DNA of 6,937 bases. It comes from Candidatus Odyssella thessalonicensis (GTDB lineage: Bacteria; Pseudomonadota; Alphaproteobacteria; Bin65). The notes under the pieces were generated by a model. That model was not told where the DNA came from, did not search any database, and saw only the letters and a program-made list of their open reading frames with translations. The stretch's first letter is position 1. Every line of letters starts with the position of its first letter. The stretch covers positions 1-6,937 of the forward strand of contig SBBV01000349.1 of assembly GCA_005240015.1 (NCBI GenBank). Direction: 5' to 3'. This document shows, piece after piece, positions 1 to 5,963 of this stretch. The position numbers and the translations under genes are program-made.

Positions 1-59
1 CACTTGCCGCGCGCGCGCATCGGCGAGCCAAGCCGCCGCAGCCTCGCGCGCGGCAAGTG
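1..59. repeat. Perfect 15-bp inverted repeat at the window edge
   Basis: Bases 1-15 (CACTTGCCGCGCGCG) are the exact reverse complement of bases 45-59 (CGCGCGCGGCAAGTG), separated by 29 bases. The arm may continue outside the window, because base 1 is already paired. It lies in presumed coding sequence upstream of hemY, where a terminator is not expected. It could be a natural hairpin or a fold-back artefact at a contig end. Confidence 0.7.
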
Positions 60-137
60 AGCGACGGCGCCTTGGCCGAGCTCGACCGCGCCGCGCTCTC
101 GCTGCTGCGCCAGCCGGAGAGCCGGTCGCCGCGATGA
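3..137 (+). CDS. 3' end of an upstream gene, possibly mitofilin-like (COG4223) protein
   Basis: The third forward frame is open from the window edge to a TGA at 135-137, only 10 bases before the hemY start. It reads as an alanine-, arginine- and leucine-rich tail containing ALAELDRAALSLL. An amphipathic Ala/Leu/Arg C-terminus of this kind is typical of the mitofilin-like protein encoded just before hemY in many alphaproteobacteria. The tight spacing would put it in the hemY operon. The call is weak: only about 44 codons are visible, the first 15 lie in a perfect inverted repeat, and GC-rich DNA gives open frames easily. The second frame is also open, to a TGA overlapping the hemY ATG region. 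The identity is inferred from context. Confidence 0.35.
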   Translation, partial: LAARAHRRAKPPQPRARQVSDGALAELDRAALSLLRQPESRSPR

Positions 138-147
138 TGTCCCGGCC

Positions 148-1635
148 ATGAGCTTCTATCTGCGTGCCGTCATCGTCTTCGCCATTGTGGCGGCGCTGGC
201 GGTCGTGGCGTGGCAGCTCGCGGAGCAGCCGGGCGAAGTGGCGCTGGTCTGGCACGGCTGGCGCATCGACACTTCGGCGAGCCTCGTGGCGGTGGTGCTC
301 GCCTTGGTGCTCGGCTTGGGCGCCCTGCTCTACGCGATCCTGCACGGCATCCGCATCCTGCCGCGCCGCCTCGCCCAGGCGCGCGAGCGGCGGCGCAAGG
401 AAGCCGGCTACTACGCGCTGACGCAGGGCATGGTCGCGATCGCCGCCGGCGACGCGGCCGAGGCGCGCCGCTTCGCCAAGCGTGCAAGCGAGCTCCTGGG
501 CCGCCCGCCGGGCGCGCTTCTCATCGGCGCGCAGGCGGCGCAGCTCGAAGGCCGGCCCGATCAGGCCAAGAAGTTCTACACCGCGATGATCGAGGCCAAG
601 CAGACCGAGCTGCTCGGCCTGCGCGGCCTTCTGGCGCTCGCCGAGCAGGACGGCGACCGCGCCAAGGCGCTCGAACTCGCCGAACGCGCGCGCGCGCTTG
701 CGCCCAAGGCGCCGTGGGTGCTGACGCGGCTCTTCCATCTGCAGATCGCGGCGCGGCGCTGGGAGGCGGCGGAGACGACGTTGCGCCAGGCCATCGCCGC
801 CAAGGCCGTCGGCGAGGGCATGGGCCGGCGCAGCGACGCGGTGCTGATGGTGCAGCTCTCGCTGATGGCCGAGCGCAACGGCGACCGCACGCTCGCAGTC
901 GAGCGCGTGAAGAAGGCGCTGGCGCTCGAGGAGTCGCTGCTACCCGCGAGCCTGCAGCTGGCGGCGCTCTATCTCGCCGGCGGCGAGCCGCGGCGTGCGC
1001 GCAAGACGATCGAGGCGGCGTGGAAGCGCCAGCCGCATCCGGATCTGGCACGGCTCTACGGGCTCGCGCTCGCCGAGCCCGATGCGATCAAGCGCTATCG
1101 CGCCCTCGGCACGCTCGAGGAGATGGCGCCGCAGCACCTCGAAACCCATCGCGCGCTGGCGCGCGCGGCGCTCGATACCAAGCTCTGGGGCGAGGCGCGG
1201 CGCCACATCAAGGCGGCGGGCGCGGCGCCCGACGCCGGCTTCTGCCGCTTGATGGCCGAACTCGAGCAGAGCGAAGCCGGCAATCCCGCGGCCGCGCGCG
1301 ACTGGCTCGCGCGCGCCTCCGAGGCCGATCCCGAGCCGGCCTGGCTCTGCCGCGCCTGCGGGGCGGCGGCACGCGAGTGGTCGGCGCTCTGCGGCCATTG
1401 CGGCGATTTCGATTCGCTCGCCTGGGGCCAGGCGCCGCGCGTCGCGGCCCTGGCGCAGGCGCCGTCGGGCACGGTGCTGGCGGCCGAGACCGCCGCGGTC
1501 GAGAGCAACGGCAATGCGGCGAATGCCGGCGCTGCGGGGGGCCAAGCCTCGGCCAAGCCAGCGCCATTGGCGCAATTGACGGGGCCCAACGCCGCCGGTA
1601 GAAGCGCGCACCCGAGGGCGCTGACGCCGCCCTGA
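148..1635 (+). CDS. hemY: HemY family membrane-anchored TPR protein
   Basis: A 495-residue protein of the proteobacterial HemY family. This is the TPR protein often encoded with haem-synthesis genes, not the Bacillus protoporphyrinogen oxidase of the same name. Its exact role in tetrapyrrole synthesis is unsettled. Two hydrophobic segments at about residues 5-26 and 44-68 anchor it in the inner membrane and match the HemY N-terminal domain. An Arg-rich stretch follows (about 72-85), then an Ala-rich helical TPR array to about residue 395. Residues 399-424 contain CxxC (401, 404) and CxxC (415, 418) around a Trp, followed by FDSL, and look like a rubredoxin-type metal knuckle. The last roughly 65 residues are a low-complexity Ala/Pro/Gly tail. 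The ATG at 148 fits the start of the first membrane segment. The gene follows the preceding frame by 10 bases, suggesting an operon, and it ends 10 bases before a palindrome likely to act as terminator. Confidence 0.9.
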   Translation: MSFYLRAVIVFAIVAALAVVAWQLAEQPGEVALVWHGWRIDTSASLVAVVLALVLGLGALLYAILHGIRILPRRLAQARERRRKEAGYYALTQGMVAIAAGDAAEARRFAKRASELLGRPPGALLIGAQAAQLEGRPDQAKKFYTAMIEAKQTELLGLRGLLALAEQDGDRAKALELAERARALAPKAPWVLTRLFHLQIAARRWEAAETTLRQAIAAKAVGEGMGRRSDAVLMVQLSLMAERNGDRTLAVERVKKALALEESLLPASLQLAALYLAGGEPRRARKTIEAAWKRQPHPDLARLYGLALAEPDAIKRYRALGTLEEMAPQHLETHRALARAALDTKLWGEARRHIKAAGAAPDAGFCRLMAELEQSEAGNPAAARDWLARASEADPEPAWLCRACGAAAREWSALCGHCGDFDSLAWGQAPRVAALAQAPSGTVLAAETAAVESNGNAANAGAAGGQASAKPAPLAQLTGPNAAGRSAHPRALTPP

Positions 1636-1645
1636 CGAAACATCC

Positions 1646-1668
1646 GAAAAGGGGTCAGACCCCTTTTC
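1646..1668 (+). terminator. Likely intrinsic terminator of hemY (also first palindrome copy)
   Basis: The hairpin with stem AAAAGGGGTC/GACCCCTTTT begins 10 bases after the hemY stop codon. It has a GC core and ends in TTTT, and being symmetric it would work in either direction. The second copy at 1706-1730, ending in TTTTT, could act as a back-up. Terminator activity is inferred from structure only; the same sequence is explained as a dispersed repeat. Confidence 0.5.
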
Positions 1669-1730
1669 ATCTTCGCCGGCAGACACGATCTATCGTCGGC
1701 GAGCAGAAAAAGGGGTCTGACCCCTTTTTC
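1646..1730. repeat. REP-like doublet of two inverted GGGGTC(A/T)GACCCC palindromes
   Basis: Copy 1 (1646-1668) is a perfect odd palindrome: 11-base arm GAAAAGGGGTC, central A at 1657, then GACCCCTTTTC. Copy 2 (1706-1730) has a 12-base arm with one extra A/T and central T at 1718, so it is the reverse complement of copy 1. The centres are 61 bases apart. The spacer is also partly symmetric: TCGCCG (1673-1678) pairs with CGGCGA (1697-1702), and ACGAT (1685-1689) with ATCGT (1692-1696). The whole could form a compound cruciform. From memory, palindromes with a GGGGTCAGACCCC core are scattered through many bacterial genomes and often lie near Y1/REP-associated tyrosine transposases. No transposase is present here. 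Confidence 0.8.
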
Positions 1731-1738
1731 GCTTCGGC

Positions 1739-1813
1739 GCCGCTGTAGCTCAGGGGTAGAGCAGCGCATTCGTAATGCGCGGGCCGGGGGTTCAAATCCC
1801 TCCAGCGGCACCA
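1739..1813 (+). tRNA. tRNA-Thr (anticodon CGU, reads ACG)
   Basis: A full cloverleaf is visible. The acceptor stem GCCGCTG (1739-1745) pairs with CAGCGGC (1803-1809). The D arm is GCTC/GAGC (1748-1751 with 1759-1762). The anticodon stem GCGCA/TGCGC encloses the loop TTCGTAA, with anticodon CGT at 1771-1773. The variable loop has 5 bases, and the T arm has loop TTCAAAT. Discriminator A and an encoded CCA end the gene. G1-C72, C2-G71 and the G35-U36 anticodon bases fit threonine identity. The anticodon arm resembles that of E. coli thrW, as I recall it. The palindromic doublet ends only 8 bases before the mature 5' end. No integrase is seen beside the gene. Confidence 0.95.
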
Positions 1814-1822
1814 TTCCTCCCG

Positions 1823-2239
1823 CTACTGCGCCTCCTTGAACTGGATGTAGCGCGCGTTCCAGCGCTCGACGGCCTTCTCGCCCTGGCGCAAAACGTTGCG
1901 GTCGTATTCGCCGCCGACCCACACCGGGCCCGTCGTCGCCGTGCCGTCGGCCCAGACGACCGTGTCCTCGGCCGCGGGCGGTTGGGGCGGCGAGGCGGGG
2001 CACGCCTTGAAGCAGAAGAAGCGCACCTCGGCGCGCTTGATGGTGCCGTCCCGACCGAGCCTGATCTCGTCCTTGAAGATGCCGAGGAACGGCGAGGCGC
2101 GCACGGTGCTGCGCCGGCCGTCACGGTAGACGATCTCGACGTCCTCGCTCGATCATTGCGCCGCCGCCTCGAACGGCGCCGCGAGGCCCAGCGCGAGGAG
2201 CGCCGCGCCGGCCCGCGCCACGATGCTAGCTTGCCCCAT
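1823..2239 (-). pseudogene. Small exported protein, interrupted by in-frame TGA after the signal peptide
   Basis: I do not recognise this family. Read through its stop, it has 138 codon positions. It starts at an ATG with a clear GGAGG site, then a signal peptide (residues 1-27: Arg9, hydrophobic AGAALLALGLAA, c-region ending AAA). Codon 29, right after the predicted cleavage point, is TGA (2153-2155). The same frame then stays open to a TAG at 1823-1825 and encodes protein-like sequence: EDVEIVYRDG, a CFKAC motif (Cys76, Cys80), a Pro-rich linker, and a second half starting EDTVVWADG. The halves look like diverged copies of one beta-rich unit. The ATG overlaps the end of dedA by 14 bases, so the two are probably co-translated. 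Most likely this is a recent nonsense mutation (CGA to TGA would do it) or a sequence error. An internal GTG start at 2104 is possible but would lose export. Confidence 0.65.
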
Positions 2240-2972
2240 CCTTGCCTCCCCGCTTCTCGATCTCGGCGATCCCCACTTTCGCCGCCGCCCGCGCCTGCCG
2301 CGCCGCGGCCGCTTTCTTGAGGCGCGCGCGGACCCAGACGAAGGCGGCCCCCAGCAGCGAAGTCCCAAGAAAGAACAGGAATACGTAGCCGAAGACCTGC
2401 TCGCCGATATTGGTGACGTCCGCGAGCACGAAGCCGACGATCTTGCCGATGATGCAGCCTGTCGCCAGCAGTACCGGCAGCCACAAGATGGCAGACACGA
2501 CGTTCGATACCTGAAACTTCAACTGCGACATTCGCAGCATGCCGGCCACGAGCGGCACGATCGCGCGTAGCGGGCCCAGAAAGCGCCCGACGAAGACGCT
2601 GAGCACGCCCCAGCGCTCGAAAAACCGGTATCCGCGCTCCAGCGGCTCGGGGTTGTCGCGGAACGGCCACATGCGGGGAACCTTGTCCTGGAAATATCGG
2701 CCGATCCAATACGAAACCGCGTCGCCGGCCGACGCTCCGGCGACTCCCCAGAAAAAGACCATCCACGGATCGAGCGCCGCTCCGGGCGCGCATAGCAGGG
2801 CCCCGATCGCGATGATGATCCCCGTGAACGGGACCGCAAGCGAGATCACCGCCATCGACTCGGCGAACGCCAATCCGAACAAGACCGGCCCCGCCCAGAG
2901 CCGGCTTTCGTTGATGGTTTGAAAGACCGCGTCCGAAAGCCATTGGACGATCGAGTAGATCGATTCCCACAC
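2226..2972 (-). CDS. DedA family inner-membrane protein (VTT/SNARE-associated domain)
   Basis: A 248-residue polytopic membrane protein of the DedA family. Members act in membrane homeostasis, and some flip undecaprenyl phosphate or phosphatidylethanolamine; the substrate cannot be told here. Visible family features are the acidic Glu39 in FAESMAVISLAVP with Pro48, the GASAGDAVSYWIGR segment (79-92), and the core VGRFLGPLRAIVPLVAGMLRM (128-148) with Arg130 and Arg136. SNVVSAILW follows, then C-terminal hydrophobic spans and a basic Lys/Ala/Arg cytoplasmic tail (about 214-248). The second membrane acid of YqjA-type members (PGD) is not evident; PFT stands there. The start is GTG at 2972. It has only a weak, distant AGG upstream, but there is no other in-frame start before a stop. 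The gene overlaps the next by 14 bases. Base composition is less GC-rich than its neighbours: by hand count about 63% over 2341-2940. Confidence 0.9.
   Translation of the reverse strand: MWESIYSIVQWLSDAVFQTINESRLWAGPVLFGLAFAESMAVISLAVPFTGIIIAIGALLCAPGAALDPWMVFFWGVAGASAGDAVSYWIGRYFQDKVPRMWPFRDNPEPLERGYRFFERWGVLSVFVGRFLGPLRAIVPLVAGMLRMSQLKFQVSNVVSAILWLPVLLATGCIIGKIVGFVLADVTNIGEQVFGYVFLFFLGTSLLGAAFVWVRARLKKAAAARQARAAAKVGIAEIEKRGGKDGAS
2245..2249 (-). promoter_or_regulatory. Ribosome-binding site of the small exported-protein gene
   Basis: On the minus strand GGAGG lies 5 bases before the ATG at 2239, inside the last codons of dedA. This site fixes the start at the signal peptide rather than at a downstream GTG. 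It is one reason to believe the two halves either side of the TGA were once a single gene. Confidence 0.65.
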
Positions 2973-3243
2973 GAGATGCGCTCTACCTGTTCTTGTCGCG
3001 ACCGGGCCTGTTCGACATCATCAGCACAGTTTCGAATTCCTGCGCGCGGCGGCGGCAATGCGGTAGATTGGCACGCTGGTTGCGCGCGTGAGGCACGTCA
3101 CCCAAAAAGCGGTTGCAGCGGCACCGCGTCGGGTCGACAACGTATTCTTAACCATGGCACCCTAGCTTGCCGCGAGGAAGGCGACATGCGCCCGCGCAGG
3201 CCGGCGCGTCACGCCTTCGTTGGCGGAGGAGCGGACGAAGCGG
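2973..3243. other. Intergenic region between divergent dedA and histidine kinase
   Basis: These 271 bases should hold promoters for both directions, but I see no convincing -35/-10 pair. There is a relatively AT-richer patch around 3139-3153 (CGTATTCTTAACCAT). A strong GAGGAAGG ribosome-binding sequence at 3174-3181 lies 4 bases before an ATG at 3186 that is out of frame with the kinase. No terminator or RNA gene is evident. Confidence 0.4.
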
Positions 3244-3308
3244 ATGAGGGACGGCGCACCCATGGCCGAGCTCACCGCCAACACCGGGGGAACCGACCCG
3301 GGGCCTGA
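3186..3308 (+). CDS. Possible 40-codon leader ORF overlapping the kinase start
   Basis: The ATG at 3186 is preceded by GAGGAAGG at 4-base spacing, the best ribosome-binding site in the region. It opens a 40-residue, Arg/Gly/His-rich frame ending at TGA 3306-3308, out of frame with the kinase and overlapping its first codons. It could be a leader peptide that couples translation to the kinase, or chance. The composition is that expected of a shifted GC-rich frame, and no family is recognised. Confidence 0.25.
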   Translation: MRPRRPARHAFVGGGADEADEGRRTHGRAHRQHRGNRPGA

Positions 3309-4689
3309 AGGCGCGGCCGCGGCGCTCGCGGCTGTGTTCGCCGTCTCGCCCCTCGCCCAAGCCATCTTCGATGACGCCGGCCGCTGCATCGCCGCCAGCG
3401 CCGAATTCAGCTGCCGCGCCGCCGCCGCGGCCGATGCCGGCGGGCGCCTCAGCGTGGAGTTTCTCGACACGGCCGATGTGCGCGGCGTTCTCATCGCGGG
3501 GCGCGCTTATCAGCTCGTCACGCTGCCCGTCCAGGGCGCGGCGCCGCCGGCGCGGCAGGAGCCCGATCGGGTGGAGCCGATGCTCCGCCTGCTGCTCGAT
3601 GCGATCCCGGCCGCCATCAACGTCAAGGACCGCGAGGGGCGCTACCTCTACATGAACCCCCAGCATGCGGCGGTCTTGGGCGTCGACGCCGCGGCCTCGA
3701 TCGGGCGCACGCATGCCGAGATCGGCGGCGGCCAAAGCGCCAAGAATGCCGAGCTCGAGCGCCGCGTGCTCGAGACGGGCAAGCCGGTCCCGTTCTTCGA
3801 CGAGAACCACACGGGCGCCGACGGCGTCGTGCGCGACTGGCTCATCACCAAGACGCCGCTCAGGGCCGGCCGCAACGGCGAAACGGTCGGCGTCGCCACC
3901 TTCGCGCTCGACATCAGCGACCGGAAACGCCTCGAGGCGGCCCTGGTCGAGACCAAGAAGGCGGCCGAGGGCGCGAGCCAGGCCAAGACACTGTTCCTGG
4001 CGCAGGTGAGCCACGAGCTCAGGACGCCGCTCAACGCCATCATCGGCTTCACCGAGATAATGACGCAGGAGATCTTCGGCCCGCTCGGAGCGCCGCAGTA
4101 TCACGGCTATGCCGGCGACGTGCTGAAGGCCGCGCGCCACCTCCTGAGCATCATCACCGACATGCTCGACGTGACGCGCCTCGACGCCGGCGCGCTGGCG
4201 CTCGAGTTGGCGCCGGTCGCGCTCGGCGAGATCGTGGCCGAAGCCGCGCGCATGGTGGCGCCGGCCGCCGCGGCCAAGCGCATCGCGCTGCGCCAATATG
4301 TCGAGCCCGGCATGCCGGCGCTCAACGCCGATGCGCGGCGGCTGCGCCAGGCGGTAATCAATCTCATCGCCAACGCCGTGAAGTTCACGCCCGAGGGCGG
4401 CACGGTCGCGTTCGGCGCGCTCCGCACCAATGCCGGCATGGAGCTTTACGTCGAAGACAGCGGCATCGGCATGTCGCCCGACGAAATCGCGACCGCGCTG
4501 CTGGTGTTCGGCCGCGTGCGCGAGGGCTACGCCAAGGCGCAGGAAGGGACCGGCATCGGCCTGCCGCTGGCCAAGGCGCTGATCGAGGCGCATGGCGGCA
4601 CGTTCACGATCGACAGCGCGCGCGGCCGCGGCACGAAGATCCGCGCGCTGTTCCCGGCGCAGTCGATCGTCAGCGAGGCGAGCGCTTAG
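3244..4689 (+). CDS. Cytoplasmic PAS-domain sensor histidine kinase
   Basis: From the ATG at 3244 this is 481 residues with no membrane segment, so it should sense a cytoplasmic signal and phosphorylate a response regulator. Order: a degenerate PAS-like region (about 15-100), a clear PAS/PAC domain (about 113-230, beginning LLDAIPAAINVKDREGRYLY and ending in a DISDRK motif), a short coiled linker, a HisKA dimerisation domain with phospho-acceptor His257 in FLAQVSHELRTPLNAIIGF, then the HATPase domain. The N box includes Asn377, the G1 box DSGIG starts at Asp405, and the G2 box is EGTGIGLPLA (434-443). All catalytic motifs are intact. The IFGPLG...Y insert after the H box is common in alphaproteobacterial PleC/DivJ-like kinases. 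No response regulator is adjacent, so the partner is unknown. The start is uncertain: ATG 3262 or TTG 3220 are alternatives. GGAGGA at 3225-3230 lies 13 bases before 3244. Confidence 0.9.
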   Translation: MRDGAPMAELTANTGGTDPGPEGAAAALAAVFAVSPLAQAIFDDAGRCIAASAEFSCRAAAAADAGGRLSVEFLDTADVRGVLIAGRAYQLVTLPVQGAAPPARQEPDRVEPMLRLLLDAIPAAINVKDREGRYLYMNPQHAAVLGVDAAASIGRTHAEIGGGQSAKNAELERRVLETGKPVPFFDENHTGADGVVRDWLITKTPLRAGRNGETVGVATFALDISDRKRLEAALVETKKAAEGASQAKTLFLAQVSHELRTPLNAIIGFTEIMTQEIFGPLGAPQYHGYAGDVLKAARHLLSIITDMLDVTRLDAGALALELAPVALGEIVAEAARMVAPAAAAKRIALRQYVEPGMPALNADARRLRQAVINLIANAVKFTPEGGTVAFGALRTNAGMELYVEDSGIGMSPDEIATALLVFGRVREGYAKAQEGTGIGLPLAKALIEAHGGTFTIDSARGRGTKIRALFPAQSIVSEASA

Positions 4690-4691
4690 GC

Positions 4692-4769
4692 GCTGGGACC
4701 GCGCACCTCCAGGCGCGCTCTCCGGTTCGTCGGCGGCAAAGCGCGCGGCTGGAGCCGCGCGGTCCCAGC
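4692..4769. repeat. REP-like inverted doublet between convergent genes
   Basis: GCTGGGACCGCGC at 4692-4704 is the exact reverse complement of 4757-4769. Inside it, CTCCAG (4707-4712) pairs with CTGGAG (4749-4754) across a 2-base mismatch, and GCGCGC (4713-4718) can pair further with a small bulge. Each arm can also fold alone: GCGCGGC-TGGA-GCCGCGC at 4743-4760 is a perfect stem-loop. The two arms are thus inverted copies of one roughly 30-base unit, the layout of a REP doublet (BIME). The element starts 2 bases after the kinase stop and ends directly at the aminotransferase stop. It could serve as a two-way terminator or transcript-end stabiliser, although no T-run follows. Confidence 0.8.
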
Positions 4770-5963
4770 CTACCGCAGCGCCTTCTCGAGCCGCGCGAGC
4801 CCCTCGCCCAGGCGGTCGAGCGAGCACGCGAAGCAGAGGCGCAGGAAATTCGGCGCGCCGGAGCCGAACGCGGTGCCGGGGGCGAGGCCGACATTGGCGC
4901 GGTCGACGAGCTTGAACGCGAGCGCCCGCGCATCGGGCTCGCCCTCGACCGAGAAGAACGCGTAGAAGGCACCCTCGGGCGGCGCGTAGCGCACGCGCGG
5001 CAGCTTGGCGAAGGTCGCCGTCACCATGTCGCGGCCCTTGGCGCAGCGCGCGACCTGTTCGGCGAGGAACGCGTCGCCCTCGTTGAGCGCCGCCACGGCG
5101 CCGAACTGCAGGAAGGTCGGAACACCCGACGTGTTGTACTGCACGAGGTTCTCGTAGACCTGGCCCAGCTGCTTCGAGGCGACGACCCAGCCCATGCGCC
5201 AGCCGGTCATCGCCCAGTTCTTCGAGAAGGTGTTGACCACGACGACGCGCTCGTCGGGATCGGCGATCTCCAGGAACGAGGGCGCCGCCTCGCGGTCGTA
5301 GACGAGGCGGCCGTAGACCTCGTCGGCGACGATCCAGATGCCGCGCCTGCGCGCAAAATCGAGCAGCGCCTTCTGCTCGTCGCGCGACATCATGTAGCCG
5401 GTCGGGTTGCCGGGCGAATTGACGAAGATGATCTTGGTGCGCGGGCCGCAGGCCTCCATCACGCGCTCGATGTCGAGCGTCCAGCCGCGATTGCCGAAGG
5501 TGAGCTGCACCGGCTTCACGAGGCCGGCCATGATGTCGACCGCGGCGGCGATGTTGGGCCAGCAGGGCGAGGGCACCACCACCTCGTCGCCCGGATTGAC
5601 CAGCATCTGCACGGTCTCCTTGATCGCCTGCATGCCGCCGACGGTCACGAAGATGCGCTCGGGATCGACCTTGGCCGCGTAGCTGCGCGAGAGATAATCG
5701 GCGAGCGCCTGGCGCAACGGCGGGATGCCGCGCTGATAGGTGTAGAACGTCTCGCCGCGCCTGAGCGCCTCCACCGCCGCATCCGCGATGAAGGCCGGCG
5801 TCGGCTTGTCGCCCTCGCCCACCCAGAGCTGGACGAGGTCCTTCTTCGTGCGCGCGTAGTTGACCAGCTCGACGATGCCGCTCTCCGGCAGCATCTTGAT
5901 CTCGGGCCGGATCGCGTCGAGCAGCGCCGTGCGGGCGCGTGCGAGGGAATCGGCGTCGTTCAT
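4770..5963 (-). CDS. PLP-dependent class I/II aminotransferase
   Basis: A 397-residue cytosolic aminotransferase of the AspC-like class I fold (COG0436 type), transferring an amino group between an amino acid and a 2-oxo acid through pyridoxal phosphate. All key landmarks are present: a YTYQRGIPPLR segment near the N-terminus, GGMQAI in the cofactor phosphate region, NSPGNPTG with Asn186, ADEVYG with Asp214 and Tyr217, the Schiff-base Lys248 in NTFSKNWAMTGWRMGW, and Arg375 in LRLCFA, which binds the substrate carboxylate. Length is normal for the family. The substrate cannot be assigned from sequence. The ATG at 5963 gives a natural N-terminus (MNDADSLARAR). A GTG at 6056 would add 31 unlikely residues. 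No good ribosome-binding site precedes 5963; the upstream bases read CCTCGAAACCCTC. It converges on the kinase gene and diverges from the SMP-30 gene. Confidence 0.93.
   Translation of the reverse strand: MNDADSLARARTALLDAIRPEIKMLPESGIVELVNYARTKKDLVQLWVGEGDKPTPAFIADAAVEALRRGETFYTYQRGIPPLRQALADYLSRSYAAKVDPERIFVTVGGMQAIKETVQMLVNPGDEVVVPSPCWPNIAAAVDIMAGLVKPVQLTFGNRGWTLDIERVMEACGPRTKIIFVNSPGNPTGYMMSRDEQKALLDFARRRGIWIVADEVYGRLVYDREAAPSFLEIADPDERVVVVNTFSKNWAMTGWRMGWVVASKQLGQVYENLVQYNTSGVPTFLQFGAVAALNEGDAFLAEQVARCAKGRDMVTATFAKLPRVRYAPPEGAFYAFFSVEGEPDARALAFKLVDRANVGLAPGTAFGSGAPNFLRLCFACSLDRLGEGLARLEKALR

Noticed and set aside
210..1601. A 463-codon forward frame inside hemY
   Set aside because: Shadow of hemY in another frame. 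The product is Arg/Ala/Gly low-complexity, while the hemY frame has membrane segments and TPRs.
1739..1813. tRNA-Thr as an integration (att) site for a genomic island
   Set aside because: tRNA-Thr genes can host islands, but there is no integrase or phage gene. I also noticed no second copy of the tRNA 3' end in the window.
2153..2155. TGA read as selenocysteine or tryptophan
   Set aside because: It sits at a signal-peptide cleavage junction, not an active site. No selenocysteine insertion hairpin was identified, and hemY ends in TGA, so a code change is not supported.
1792..2970. A 392-codon minus-strand frame across dedA and the small gene, reaching into the tRNA
   Set aside because: It is the shifted frame of dedA and is Arg/Ser-rich in its second half. 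dedA and the signal-peptide gene explain the region.
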